16,538 nucleotides of DNA from assembly GCA_900547345.1 (NCBI GenBank), contig URGG01000039.1, positions 1-16,538 of the forward strand, read 5' to 3'. Position numbers and translations under genes: made by a program. This DNA is from an uncultured Collinsella sp. GTDB lineage: Bacteria; Actinomycetota; Coriobacteriia; Coriobacteriales; Coriobacteriaceae. This document shows positions 1-8,961 of this stretch, piece by piece; the first letter of the stretch is position 1, and every line of letters begins with the position of its first letter. Below the pieces are notes generated by a model that had not been told where the DNA came from, ran no database searches, and saw nothing but the letters and a program-made list of their open reading frames with translations.

Positions 1-531
1 GGTCTTCAGGATACGCCGCGCCTGGCGCTCGTGAAGACCAGCGGTATTTCGGCCGCCCTTGCCTGCCACCATTGCGAGGGTGCCCCCTGCGCCGAGGTTT
101 GCCCGGTGAATGCCATCGAGCACGATGGCGATCGCATCCACGTCAAGGAGCAGGAGTGCATCGGGTGCAGGCTGTGCGCCATCGCGTGCCCCTTCGGAGC
201 CATCCATCCCGATGGCACGTCTATCGCCGGTGTCGCAGGCATGTGCGACCCGACGCCTTCGTATCCTAAGTCCCTGAGCAGCCTGCTTACGTGGGCTCCC
301 GGCCAGTACACCTGCGCTGTCAAGTGCGACCTGTGCGCCTTCGATCCGGACGGCCCGCATTGTGTGGCGGCGTGCCCCACCAAGGCGCTGACCGTCATGG
401 GCGGCGCGGCCGATCGCGAGCTCGACGAGGCCAAGCGCCTGCGCTCGATCGAAAACGGTCCCGTCGTCGACGTTACCGCTGTGGCCCAGGGCCTCTCCGA
501 GAAAGCAGAAGGGAGCGTAAACAATGGATAG
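1..531 (+). CDS. hyfA: Hydrogenase-4 component A, ferredoxin-like [4Fe-4S] electron-transfer subunit (5' end cut by window)
   Basis: Cytoplasmic polyferredoxin of the HycB/HyfA family that is expected to pass electrons from formate dehydrogenase to the hydrogenase module. The reading frame is open from base 1, and the first visible residues (GLQDTPRLALVKTS) align with about residue 30 of E. coli HyfA, so roughly 29 residues, including the first Cys cluster, lie upstream. A GTG at 31 is in frame but is internal to the family alignment and is not the start. Three cysteine motifs are visible: CHHCEGAPCAEVCP, CIGCRLCAIACP and CDLCAFDPDGPHCVAACP, each consistent with [4Fe-4S] binding. The 3' end overlaps hyfB by 8 bases, which suggests translational coupling. 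Identity as HyfA rather than another 4Fe-4S protein rests on the sequence and on the hyfB-I genes that follow. Confidence 0.94.
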   Translation, partial: GLQDTPRLALVKTSGISAALACHHCEGAPCAEVCPVNAIEHDGDRIHVKEQECIGCRLCAIACPFGAIHPDGTSIAGVAGMCDPTPSYPKSLSSLLTWAPGQYTCAVKCDLCAFDPDGPHCVAACPTKALTVMGGAADRELDEAKRLRSIENGPVVDVTAVAQGLSEKAEGSVNNG

Positions 532-2542
532 CATGACGCTGTTTATCGCATCGCTTGCCGTCTCGTGCATCGGTGCGCTCGCCTCGGTTCTGCTGATCAA
601 GGCTGATAACGCCGCCAAGACCGCCGGCTGCCTTATCGGCGCCGTCGCCGCGGTGCTTTCGTTTGTGGCCGGTATCCAGGCCGTGCTGGGCGATGTCACG
701 TCGGTCGACACCATCGTGTTTTTCCCGTTTGCCCATTTCCAGCTGCTGCTCAATCAGCTGTCCGGCCTGTTCGTGGCGCTCATCTCGGTGCTCGCGTTTG
801 CCGGTTCGATCTACGGTCTCAACTACTTTGATGAGTACCCGGGCAAAAAGGGCCGCGCCGGCTTCTTCTTTAACACCTTTGTGGCGTCCATGATGCTCGT
901 CATCACCGCCGACAACGTGTTTTGGTTCCTGGTTGCCTTTGAGCTCATGTCGCTGACCTCGTACTTCCTGGTCGTGATCGAGGAGAACGAGAACTCCATC
1001 CATGGCGGTTGGCTCTACTTTGTGATCGCGCACGTGGGCTTTGTGCTCATCATGGCGAGCTTCCTCACCATGACCAACTTCGCCGGTGGCTCGTTTGCCT
1101 TTGCGGATTTCCGCGCTACGCAGTTTAGCCCCGCGGTCGCATCCGTGTGCTTCGTGCTCGCCTTCTTTGGCTTTGGCGCCAAGGCCGGTATCATTCCGCT
1201 GCACGGCTGGCTGCCCAAGGCACATCCCGAGGCGCCGTCCAACGTGTCGGCCCTCATGTCCGGCGGCATGATCAAGATCGGTATCTTCGGTATTCTCAAG
1301 GTGGGCCTCGACCTGCTCTCCGCCTCGGGCGTTCAGGTCTGGTGGGGCCTTATGGTCATGGTCTTCGGTGCGGTCTCGTCGGTCCTCGGCGTGGCCTTCG
1401 CCCTGCAGGAGCATGACATCAAGCGCCTGCTGGCCTATCACTCCGTCGAGAACATCGGCATCATTCTGCTCGGCGTCGGCGCCTCCATGGCCGCCATGGC
1501 TCTCAACTCGGTCGGCATCGCCGTCCTGGCTCTGATGGCCGCCCTCTACCACACGTTTAACCACGCGATGTTTAAGGGCGAGCTGTTCTTGGGCGCCGGT
1601 GCACTGCTGTACTCCACGGGTACGCGCAATATGGAGAAGATGGGCGGCCTGTTCCGTCGTATGCCGGCAACGGCCATCTGCTTCCTCATTGGTGCGCTGG
1701 CCATCTCGGCCATCCCGCCCTTCAACGGCTTTGTGTCCGAGTGGTTTACCTACCAGTCGCTCTTTAACGCCGCCATGCAGGGCGACAAGGCCGTCATGAT
1801 CGTGGCCGTGTTCGCTGCCGTCGCGCTTGCCATTACCGGCGCGCTGGCTGTCACGTGCTTCGTCAAGGCCTATGGCGTCTCCTTTGCCTCCGCGCCCCGC
1901 TCAGAGGCCGCGGCCAATGCCAAGGAGGTTCCCGCCCCCATGGTGTTTGCGCAGGGCCTGCTCGCGGCCATCTGCGTCGTGCTGGGCATTGGCGCTCCCG
2001 TGATCGCGCCCGTGCTGGTCGATGTTGCCGCGTCCGTGCTGCATCCGTACGGTGGCGTGTTTGCCGCCGAGGGCATGGAGCTCATGAACCAGTACTCCGG
2101 CGCTGCCACCTCCACGCCCGCGATCGCTATAGCGCTCGTGGTGCTCGTCGGCCTTGCCTGCGGTTATCGCAAGCTCAAGACCGTCGGCAAGGTGCAGAAG
2201 TCCCAGCCGTGGGCATGTGGCTATGCTCCCAACGAGCATATGCCCGTCGTGGCCACGACCTTTGCCTCTGAGGTGTCCTGGTTTATGCAGCCGCTCTACA
2301 CGCTGCGCGACCGCTGCACGGCCGTCTGCTGGTCCATCGCGCACTTCTTCCAGAAGCTCACCGGTGTGGCCGAGGCTGTGGAGCCCGTACCCGACAAGGT
2401 CCTCGTCGATGCCCCGCATAAGGGTGTCGAGAAGCTCGCCGACCTCGCGACTAAGCTCGAGGGCGGCAACTACAGCATCTATATCTGCTACATCGTCGCG
2501 GCACTCGTGGTGTTCCTCGTGCTCGCCGTGCAAATGGGTTAA
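524..2542 (+). CDS. hyfB: Hydrogenase-4 component B, antiporter-like membrane subunit (HyfB/HycC, NuoL-like)
   Basis: Large polytopic inner-membrane subunit, 672 residues, the same length as E. coli HyfB as I recall it. It belongs to the NuoL/M/N and Mrp antiporter family. Visible hallmarks are the membrane Glu in FELMSLTSYF (E140), the Lys in GAKAGIIPLHGWLPKAHPEA (K220), the helix-break segment APSNVSALMSGGMIKIG, HDIKRLLAYHSVENIG (K300), and FNHAMFKGELFL (K351). The C-terminal segment WACGYAPNEHMP followed by FASEVSWFMQPLY is typical of HycC/HyfB rather than true NuoL. The start ATG is preceded by AGAAGGGAG about 9 bases upstream and overlaps the end of hyfA. It probably anchors the hydrogenase module and may carry protons or sodium ions. 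Ion pumping by Hyf-type complexes is proposed, not shown by sequence. Confidence 0.95.
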   Translation: MDSMTLFIASLAVSCIGALASVLLIKADNAAKTAGCLIGAVAAVLSFVAGIQAVLGDVTSVDTIVFFPFAHFQLLLNQLSGLFVALISVLAFAGSIYGLNYFDEYPGKKGRAGFFFNTFVASMMLVITADNVFWFLVAFELMSLTSYFLVVIEENENSIHGGWLYFVIAHVGFVLIMASFLTMTNFAGGSFAFADFRATQFSPAVASVCFVLAFFGFGAKAGIIPLHGWLPKAHPEAPSNVSALMSGGMIKIGIFGILKVGLDLLSASGVQVWWGLMVMVFGAVSSVLGVAFALQEHDIKRLLAYHSVENIGIILLGVGASMAAMALNSVGIAVLALMAALYHTFNHAMFKGELFLGAGALLYSTGTRNMEKMGGLFRRMPATAICFLIGALAISAIPPFNGFVSEWFTYQSLFNAAMQGDKAVMIVAVFAAVALAITGALAVTCFVKAYGVSFASAPRSEAAANAKEVPAPMVFAQGLLAAICVVLGIGAPVIAPVLVDVAASVLHPYGGVFAAEGMELMNQYSGAATSTPAIAIALVVLVGLACGYRKLKTVGKVQKSQPWACGYAPNEHMPVVATTFASEVSWFMQPLYTLRDRCTAVCWSIAHFFQKLTGVAEAVEPVPDKVLVDAPHKGVEKLADLATKLEGGNYSIYICYIVAALVVFLVLAVQMG

Positions 2543-2554
2543 GGAGGGGAGAGC

Positions 2555-3481
2555 ATGAACAACATCGTACTTGCCGTTCTGCAGGGCGTGGTCGTTATGG
2601 CCGTCGCGCCGTTCTTCTCCGGTCTCGGTCGCGTTATCCGCGCCAAGATGCACAACCGTCGCGGCCCCAGCATCATGCAGGACTACCGCGACCTGGCCAA
2701 GCTCTTTGCGCGCCCCGAGTCCCAGAGCGAGGACGCGAGCTTTGCGCTGCGCATTATGCCGCCGCTGTTCTTCGCCGTCGCCTTTATGCTCGCGATGGGT
2801 CTGCCGCTCTTTACGGCACAAAGCCCCATCCCGGTTTTTGGTGACGCCATCACCATCATGTACAGCCTGGCGCTCGCCCGCTTCTTCTTCGCCCTCTGCG
2901 GTGTGGATTCGTCCAACGCCTACGCCGGTATCGGCGGCGTCCGCGAGCTGCTCATGAGCGTGCTCATCGAGCCGTCCATGCTGCTGGCGCTGTTTGCCGC
3001 CGCCCTGGTGTGCGGTTCCACCGACATCGCCACCATGGGTCAGCACATCATGACGGGCGCCATCGACGCGCCGGTCGCCGTGATCCTCGCCGGCATCGCC
3101 TTTGCGATCGCCTGCTACATGGAGCTCGGCAAGCTGCCGTTTGATCAGGCCGAGGCCGAGCAGGAGCTCCAGGAAGGTCCGCTCGCCGAGCTTTCCGGCC
3201 CGTCGCTTGCGATGGCCAAGCTCGCCATGTCCATGAAGCAGGTCCTGGTCGTCGCCTGGTTCTGCGCGATCTTCGTCCCCTGGGGCGAGCCCACGGCCGT
3301 GGGTATCGCGGCCGTTCTGGGCGCGGTCATCTTCCTGGTGAAGTGCCTGATCGACTTTGTCGTATGCGGCGTGATCGAGAACTCCTGCTCGCGCTCGCGT
3401 TTTAAGGTGCTTGGCAATCAGACCTGGGCCGTCGTGGGCATCGCCGTTCTGGCGTTTGTCTTCGTGGTCGTCGGCGTGTAG
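2555..3481 (+). CDS. hyfC: Hydrogenase-4 component C, NuoH-like membrane anchor subunit (HyfC/HycD)
   Basis: Membrane protein of 308 residues, about the usual HycD/HyfC length, with around eight hydrophobic segments. It corresponds to NuoH of Complex I, the subunit that links the peripheral arm to the ion-translocating membrane arm. Family signatures are the cytoplasmic loop GLGRVIRAKMHNRRGPS and DYRDLAKLFARPES at residues 24-56, GIGGVRELLMSVLIEPSML in the middle, and the acidic loop MELGKLPFDQAEAEQELQEG starting near residue 189, whose Glu/Asp cluster is the equivalent of the NuoH acidic loop. The start is set by a strong AAGGAGGGG just after the hyfB stop, with only 12 bases between genes. 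Confidence 0.95.
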   Translation: MNNIVLAVLQGVVVMAVAPFFSGLGRVIRAKMHNRRGPSIMQDYRDLAKLFARPESQSEDASFALRIMPPLFFAVAFMLAMGLPLFTAQSPIPVFGDAITIMYSLALARFFFALCGVDSSNAYAGIGGVRELLMSVLIEPSMLLALFAAALVCGSTDIATMGQHIMTGAIDAPVAVILAGIAFAIACYMELGKLPFDQAEAEQELQEGPLAELSGPSLAMAKLAMSMKQVLVVAWFCAIFVPWGEPTAVGIAAVLGAVIFLVKCLIDFVVCGVIENSCSRSRFKVLGNQTWAVVGIAVLAFVFVVVGV

Positions 3482-3496
3482 GAGAAGGGAGAAACA

Positions 3497-4954
3497 ATGT
3501 CATTTGCAGTCAGTCTGTCCCTTCTCGGCTTGGTCGCTATCGCGGCCCCGATGGTGGCCTCGGTGCTCGTCGCCCTGTTCCCCCGTCCGTACGCCAAGTG
3601 GTTCAGCGTTTTGGGTGCCGCCGTCTCGACGGTCTGCACCATCGCCCTCGCCGCGAATTTCGCTGGCGCCGGCATGCCCGACACGCAGGTCCCCCTGATC
3701 TCGTTTGGGCAGACCCTCGTCATGGGATTCACCTTCGATCGCATGAGCACGCTGCTCGCGCCCGCCTTTGTGGGTATCGGCCTGCTTGTCGTGATCTATT
3801 CGATTCCCTATATGAGCGAGAATAACCGTGAGCATCCCGACGCACCGCGTCGTCGCTTCTACGCGTACCTCGCGACCTTCATCGGCGCCATGGCCGGCCT
3901 CGTGTACAGCTCGACCCTTTTGGGCCAGCTCGTGTTCTTTGAGATCACGGGTGCCTGCTCTTGGGGCCTCATTAGCTACTACATGACGCCTACGGCCAAG
4001 AAGGCCGGCATGAAGGCCCTGATCATCACGCATATCGGTGCGCTCGGTCTGTATCTGGGCACTGCTATCGTGTTTGCCCACACCGGCACCTTCGCCATCA
4101 CCGCGATTGCCGGCCTCGACGCCAAGCTCAAGGCCATCGTCCTTTTGCTCGTGCTGTTTGCGGCCTGGGCCAAGTCCGCACAGGTCCCCATGTACATGTG
4201 GTTGCCTTCGGCCATGGAGGCGCCGACGCCTGTTTCGGCCTACCTGCATGGTGCCTCGATGGTCAAGGTCGGCGTGTGCGTGTTCGCGCGTGCACTCGTC
4301 TCTGCCGGCGAGATTCCCGAGATCGTGGGCTGGGTCGCCATTGTCGACGCCATGGTCACCATGCTCTTTGGTTTCCTTATGTACCTGCCGCAAAAGGACA
4401 TGAAGCGCCTGCTGGCCTTCTCCACGATCGCCCAGCTCTCCTATGTGTTCTTTGGTCTGGGCCTTTCGGTCTTTGGCAGCCAGCTGGCCTTTGATGGCGC
4501 CGTGTGCCACATCTTTAACCACGCTTTCGCCAAGACGCTGTTCTTCCTGATCGCCGGTTCGTTCTCCTTTACGCTCGGCACGCGTATGCTGCCCAAGCTT
4601 CGCGGCATCGTAAAGAAGTACCCGATCTCGGGCGTGGGCTTTGGTGTCGCGGCGCTCGCCATTGCCGGCGTGCCGCCCATGAACACGTTCTTCTCGAAGT
4701 TCCAGATCATCGCCGGTGGCTTCTCTGTGGGTGCCGGCAACGTCGCGATCCTGGTGCTCGTGTGCATCATGGTTGCCGAAACCGTCGCTACCTTCGCCTG
4801 GTTCCTCAAGTGGATGGGCTATTGCCTGCCCGGCGAGCCGAGCGACGAGGTTGCTGCGGGAGCACCGCTTCCCCGCGCGATGGCGTTTGTGTTCATCGTG
4901 CTCATCATCATGGTTATCGTCAGCGGCCCGCTTTCGGCCAGCTGGATCGGTTAG
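3497..4954 (+). CDS. hyfD: Hydrogenase-4 component D, antiporter-like membrane subunit (HyfD)
   Basis: Second antiporter-type (NuoL/M/N) subunit, 485 residues, close to E. coli HyfD (about 479). It has many hydrophobic helices. Conserved functional positions are the Glu in FFEITGACSWGLISYYM (E149), the Lys in AKSAQVPMYMWLPSAMEAP (K226), the broken-helix motif PTPVSAYLHGASMVKVG, KDMKRLLAFSTIAQLSY, and HIFNHAFAKTLFFL. Its presence separates this operon from the simpler Hyc (FHL-1) operon, which has only one antiporter-like subunit. The start is preceded by GGAGAAGGGAG and lies 15 bases after hyfC. Individual antiporter-like subunits are hard to tell apart by motif alone; the HyfD call relies on the gene order. 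Confidence 0.93.
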   Translation: MSFAVSLSLLGLVAIAAPMVASVLVALFPRPYAKWFSVLGAAVSTVCTIALAANFAGAGMPDTQVPLISFGQTLVMGFTFDRMSTLLAPAFVGIGLLVVIYSIPYMSENNREHPDAPRRRFYAYLATFIGAMAGLVYSSTLLGQLVFFEITGACSWGLISYYMTPTAKKAGMKALIITHIGALGLYLGTAIVFAHTGTFAITAIAGLDAKLKAIVLLLVLFAAWAKSAQVPMYMWLPSAMEAPTPVSAYLHGASMVKVGVCVFARALVSAGEIPEIVGWVAIVDAMVTMLFGFLMYLPQKDMKRLLAFSTIAQLSYVFFGLGLSVFGSQLAFDGAVCHIFNHAFAKTLFFLIAGSFSFTLGTRMLPKLRGIVKKYPISGVGFGVAALAIAGVPPMNTFFSKFQIIAGGFSVGAGNVAILVLVCIMVAETVATFAWFLKWMGYCLPGEPSDEVAAGAPLPRAMAFVFIVLIIMVIVSGPLSASWIG

Positions 4955-4967
4955 GAGGTAGAACGAC

Positions 4968-5621
4968 ATGGGTTATTCGATCGTCAACATCCTTGGCGGC
5001 CTTCTGATCGTTACGTCCACCATGGTGGTCGTCTCCAAGAACATCAAGCACGCCATCAGCTGGTATGCGGTGCAGTCGCTGGTGCTCGTGGGACTGCTCG
5101 CTACGCTCGGTGCCACTACCGGTGCGCAGGAGCTGCTTATGTGGGCTGGATCTGCCTTTATCACCAAGGTCGTCCTGGTCCCTTATATCCTCAACCGCGC
5201 ATACAAGAAGATGGGCGAGCCGAGCGACGCATCGCTCAAGGCCGGCCTTAAGCCCGCGTGGGCCATTTGCATCATCGCCGTTGAGGTCGCGATCTGCTTT
5301 GCCGTCGTGACGCAGATCAGCCTGCCCACGGCCGAGGTCGCAACGCCTGCGCTCGCTATTAGCTTCGCTCACTTCTTTGTGGGCCTCACCTGCATCATCT
5401 CGCAGCGCAACATCATGAAGCAGATCTTTGGATACTGCCTCATGGAAAACGGCAGCCATGTGACGCTCGCGCTTTTGGCCCCCACCGCTCCCGAGATCAT
5501 CGAGATCGGTATCGCCACCGACGCCATCTTTGCCGTCATCATCATGTCCATCGTCGTGCGTCGCATTTGGGACGACTCCCACTCGCTCGATGCGCGCGAC
5601 CTGTCCGAGCTGAGGGGGTAG
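4968..5621 (+). CDS. hyfE: Hydrogenase-4 component E, small membrane subunit (HyfE, NuoK-like)
   Basis: Membrane protein of 217 residues, matching HyfE length (about 216), with roughly six or seven hydrophobic segments. The second half resembles NuoK/MrpC, with a membrane Glu in GYCLMENGSHVTL (E160) next to the basic loop SQRNIMKQ. In Complex I this position is part of the chain of charged residues through the membrane arm, so HyfE probably connects the HyfC-type anchor with the antiporter-like subunits. The start is well supported by TAGGAGGT formed at the hyfD stop, and only 13 bases separate the genes. The C-terminus is polar and cytoplasmic. Confidence 0.93.
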   Translation: MGYSIVNILGGLLIVTSTMVVVSKNIKHAISWYAVQSLVLVGLLATLGATTGAQELLMWAGSAFITKVVLVPYILNRAYKKMGEPSDASLKAGLKPAWAICIIAVEVAICFAVVTQISLPTAEVATPALAISFAHFFVGLTCIISQRNIMKQIFGYCLMENGSHVTLALLAPTAPEIIEIGIATDAIFAVIIMSIVVRRIWDDSHSLDARDLSELRG

Positions 5622-5624
5622 TCC

Positions 5625-7184
5625 ATGGAAACGTTGATTCTCGCCCTGCTCGCGACTCCTTTGGTGTTCTCGCTGGTCATGGCGTTTTTGCCCAAGAACA
5701 CGTCCTATAACGTGTTTGCCGGTCTCAACCTGGTCTCCGTCGCAGCCGTCCTGGTGCTGTCGATTGTGACGGCCGGTGACGTCCTTATGAGCGGCGACAC
5801 CGCGAGCGCTCTTGGCCTGTGGTTCCACCTCGATTCGCTGGGCGCCATCTTTGTGCTGCTCATCGGCTTTATCGGTTTTCTTACGGGGCTGTTCTCGCTG
5901 CCCTATGTGAAGGCCGATATCGAGGAGGGCTCCATGCCCGCCGAGCGCGCCAAGCAGTATTTTGCGCTGTTTAGCCTGTTTGTGTTCACCATGTTGCTCG
6001 CGTGCCTGTCCAACAACATGATCCTCACGTGGGCCGCCGTGGAGGCAACCACGCTTTCCACCGTGTTCCTCGTGGGTATCTACAAGAACAAGACGGCCCT
6101 CGAGGCTTCTTGGAAGTATGCGATGGTCTGCACCGCCGGCGTGGCCTTTGGCCTGTTCGGTACGCTGCTGATCTACGCCAACGCCGCCGACGTGATTCCC
6201 AACGCCCACGAGGCCGCATTCCTGTCGTGCGTGCTGCCGTATGCCGACCAGTTCGACCCGACGCTCATGCGCCTCGCCTTTGCGTTTATCGTGATCGGCT
6301 TTGGCACCAAGGCCGGCCTGTTCCCCATGCACACTTGGCTGCCCGATGCCCACTCCCAGGCTCCGAGCCCTGTCTCGGCCCTGCTCTCGGGCGTGCTGCT
6401 TAAGTGCGCCATGCTTGTGATCATGCGCTTCTACGGCTTTACCATCCAGGCCGTGGGCGCCGAGTATCCTCAACTTTTGCTGCTGATCGTCGGCACGCTG
6501 TCCATTTTGGTGGCGGCGCTTTCGATGTTTCGCCAGGACGATCTCAAGCGCCGCTTTGCGTACTCGTCTGTGGAGAACGTGGGCGTTATCGCCCTGTGCT
6601 TGGGTATCGGTGGCCCGCTGGGTATCGCCGCGGCCCTGCTGCACTGCGTGTTCCACGGTTTTACCAAGACGCTTGCCTTCTGCGTGTCCGGCAACATCCA
6701 GCACGCCTTTGGTACGCGTAGCCTGGCCATGATTCAGGGTGTCGTCGAGGTTGCCCCCGCAACCGCCGCGCTCGCCGTCCTGGCGCTGCTCGGTCTTGGC
6801 GCCTTCCCGCCCTTTGGCATGTTTATCTCCGAGTTCCTGACTTTTGTCGCCGGTGTTACCGCCGGTCCCATGTGGCTGGTCGTCGTGGTCGCCCTCGGTC
6901 TTACCGTGGCCATCTCCGCGCTCACCCGCATCGCACTCAAGTCGGTATTCGGCCATGCGCCCCAGGGCATGGGCAAGCATGAGGCTCCGGCGCTCATGCT
7001 TATTCCCGAAATCATCCTGGCTGTCATGATCTTGTGGTTTGGCATCGCCACCCCGCTGCCCCTCGTGCACGGTGTGGAGACCGCGACCGGCATCGTACTC
7101 GAGCAGAGCACCGAGGAACTTCACGCGACGCCGATGTACCGCGCTGTGTTCGGTACCGAGACCGCTCAGAGCGAGGTGGAGTAA
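5625..7184 (+). CDS. hyfF: Hydrogenase-4 component F, antiporter-like membrane subunit (HyfF)
   Basis: Third antiporter-like subunit, 519 residues (E. coli HyfF is about 526). Conserved features are WAAVEATTLSTVFLVG (E140), GTKAGLFPMHTWLPDAHSQA (K229), the broken-helix motif PSPVSALLSGVLLKCAML, QDDLKRRFAYSSVENVG, and HCVFHGFTKTLAFCVSG. The SSVENVG and NIQHAFGTR segments fit the HyfF/Ehr-type group. The gene begins three bases after hyfE, with its GAGGGGG ribosome site lying inside the end of hyfE, so translation is likely coupled. Together with HyfB and HyfD it would complete a long membrane arm. Whether it moves H+ or Na+ cannot be told from sequence. Confidence 0.93.
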   Translation: METLILALLATPLVFSLVMAFLPKNTSYNVFAGLNLVSVAAVLVLSIVTAGDVLMSGDTASALGLWFHLDSLGAIFVLLIGFIGFLTGLFSLPYVKADIEEGSMPAERAKQYFALFSLFVFTMLLACLSNNMILTWAAVEATTLSTVFLVGIYKNKTALEASWKYAMVCTAGVAFGLFGTLLIYANAADVIPNAHEAAFLSCVLPYADQFDPTLMRLAFAFIVIGFGTKAGLFPMHTWLPDAHSQAPSPVSALLSGVLLKCAMLVIMRFYGFTIQAVGAEYPQLLLLIVGTLSILVAALSMFRQDDLKRRFAYSSVENVGVIALCLGIGGPLGIAAALLHCVFHGFTKTLAFCVSGNIQHAFGTRSLAMIQGVVEVAPATAALAVLALLGLGAFPPFGMFISEFLTFVAGVTAGPMWLVVVVALGLTVAISALTRIALKSVFGHAPQGMGKHEAPALMLIPEIILAVMILWFGIATPLPLVHGVETATGIVLEQSTEELHATPMYRAVFGTETAQSEVE

Positions 7185-7187
7185 CGA

Positions 7188-8960
7188 ATGATTGAAACTG
7201 AGAACAAGGTGTATGCCCGTCGCTGCGAGAGCCATGTCGAGGCCCTGCGCCGCGCCGTTCCGGGCTGCATCGAGAAGGTCGAGTGGCAGTGCGAGGACCA
7301 GCTGACGATTACCGTCAAGCAGGACAAGCTGCCCGAGGCCGTCCACTACCTGTACTACGAGCGCTACGGCTGGATTCCCGTGATCATCGGCAACGATGAG
7401 CGCAGCCTGTGCGGCCGTTACGCCGTGTACTACGTCATCTCCATGGAGGGGGAGGACCCCGGCTGGGTGACCGTGCGCACCGAGGTCGATCCCGCCAAGA
7501 TGACGTTCCCGTCTGTGACGCCGTTCGTCCCCGCCTGCGTGTGGGGCGAGCGCGAGCTGCGCGACATGTTTGGCCTGATCCCCGAGGGTCTGCCCGATCG
7601 TCGTCGCCTGGTGCTGCCCGACGATTGGCCTAGCGGCCTGTATCCGCTGCGCAAGGACTCCATGGACTACCGTTTCCGTCCCGCTCCCGCGAGCGACATG
7701 GAAAACTACGAGTTCTTGGCCGATACCAAGGGCAAGGAGACCACGCTCGTCCCCATGGGCCCGTTGCACATTACCTCCGACGAGCCCGGCCACTTCCGCC
7801 TGTTTGTCGAGGGCGAGACGATCGTCGACGCCGACTACCGCCTGTTCTACGTGCACCGCGGCATGGAGAAGGTCGCCGAGACGCGCCTGAACTATGATGC
7901 CGTGACGTTCCTCGCCGACCGCATCTGCGGCATCTGCGGCTGCGCCCACTCGGTGGCCTATGCCGAGGCCGTCGAGCGCGCTCAGGGCATCCATGTCCCG
8001 CCGCGCGCCCAGTACATTCGCGCCATCATGCTCGAGGTCGAGCGTCTGCACTCGCATCTGCTCAACATTGGTCTGGCGTCGCACTACACGGGCTTCGACT
8101 CCGGCTTCCAGCAGTTCTTCCGCGTCCGCGAGAAGTCCATGGACCTGGCCGAGAAGCTCTCCGGTCACCGCAAGACCTACGGCCTCAACGTGATCGGCGG
8201 CGTGCGTCGCGACATTTTGGCCGAGCAGAAGCTCTCCACGCTCACGACCATCCACCAGCTGCGCTCCGAGGTTCAGGAGCTCGTCGACGTCTTGCTCTCC
8301 ACGCCCAACTTTATCGAGCGTACGAGTGGCATCGGCATCTTGGACCGCAAGATCGCACGCGACTTCTCGCCGGTCGGCCCGCTCATGCGTGGCTCGGGCT
8401 ATGCCCGCGACGTGCGCTTTGACCATCCCTTCGACGGCTACGCCGATCCGGATGTCCAAAAGATGCACGCCGCTACGGCCGACACCTGCGATGCCTTCGG
8501 CCGTACCGCCGTTCGCATCCAGGAGGTCTACGATTCGATCGACATGATCGAGACCATGCTCGAGAACTGCCCGTCGGGCCCCATCCTTACCACGGATTGG
8601 GAGTACACCCCGCACAAGTACGCCATCGGCGCCACCGAGGCTCCGCGCGGCGAGGACGTGCACTGGGCCATGCTCGGCAACAACCAGAAGTGCTACCGCT
8701 GGCGCGCCAAGGCGGCCACGTACAGCAACTGGCCGGTCCTGCGCTACATGTTCCGCGGCAACACCGTGGGCGACGCGGCGCTGATCGTCGGCTCGCTCGA
8801 CCCGTGCTACTCCTGCACCGACCGCGTGACGGTGACCGATGTCGCCGCCAAGCGCGACCACGTGCTCGACAAGGAGCAGTTCGAGAACGTCTGGCGCGAC
8901 AAGTCGCCGCTTGCGGGCGAGGGCACCATGGCCGCTCCGCTCGATGAGGAGGCGCTCTAA
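7188..8960 (+). CDS. hyfG: Hydrogenase-4 large catalytic subunit, NuoC-NuoD fusion (HyfG/HycE)
   Basis: Large subunit of a group 4 [NiFe]-hydrogenase that reduces protons to H2 on the cytoplasmic face. At 590 residues it has the fused layout of HycE/HyfG: an N-terminal 30-kDa NuoC-like domain (about residues 20-165, with WGERELRDMFGLIPEG and PDDWPSGLYPLRKD) and a C-terminal 49-kDa NuoD-like catalytic domain. Both nickel-binding motifs are intact: RICGICG at residues 245-251 (C247, C250) and DPCYSCTDR at 538-546 (C540, C543). By comparison with E. coli HycE, HycI should cut after R546, releasing a 44-residue tail, longer than the about 32 residues in HycE. All four nickel ligands are Cys, so this is not a selenocysteine hydrogenase. 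The gene starts three bases after hyfF. Confidence 0.97.
   Translation: MIETENKVYARRCESHVEALRRAVPGCIEKVEWQCEDQLTITVKQDKLPEAVHYLYYERYGWIPVIIGNDERSLCGRYAVYYVISMEGEDPGWVTVRTEVDPAKMTFPSVTPFVPACVWGERELRDMFGLIPEGLPDRRRLVLPDDWPSGLYPLRKDSMDYRFRPAPASDMENYEFLADTKGKETTLVPMGPLHITSDEPGHFRLFVEGETIVDADYRLFYVHRGMEKVAETRLNYDAVTFLADRICGICGCAHSVAYAEAVERAQGIHVPPRAQYIRAIMLEVERLHSHLLNIGLASHYTGFDSGFQQFFRVREKSMDLAEKLSGHRKTYGLNVIGGVRRDILAEQKLSTLTTIHQLRSEVQELVDVLLSTPNFIERTSGIGILDRKIARDFSPVGPLMRGSGYARDVRFDHPFDGYADPDVQKMHAATADTCDAFGRTAVRIQEVYDSIDMIETMLENCPSGPILTTDWEYTPHKYAIGATEAPRGEDVHWAMLGNNQKCYRWRAKAATYSNWPVLRYMFRGNTVGDAALIVGSLDPCYSCTDRVTVTDVAAKRDHVLDKEQFENVWRDKSPLAGEGTMAAPLDEEAL
8946..8952 (+). promoter_or_regulatory. 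Ribosome binding site fixing the hyfH start
   Basis: GAGGAGG lies inside the last codons of hyfG, 9 bases before the ATG at 8962. An in-frame ATG further upstream (8839) sits deep in hyfG and would add 41 residues with no family match, so the RBS decides for 8962. Confidence 0.8.
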
Positions 8961-8961
8961 T

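Noticed and set aside
31..531. hyfA starting at the GTG at 31
   Set aside because: The frame is open to base 1 and the residues before the GTG match the HyfA family, so the gene is truncated by the window edge.
473..1564. Minus-strand open frame antisense to hyfB, with similar ones at 1901-3046, 3500-4969, 9930-10958, 10754-12268 and 13437-15089
   Set aside because: All are shadows of real genes in the same codon-bias register, with low-complexity charged translations and no RBS or family match.
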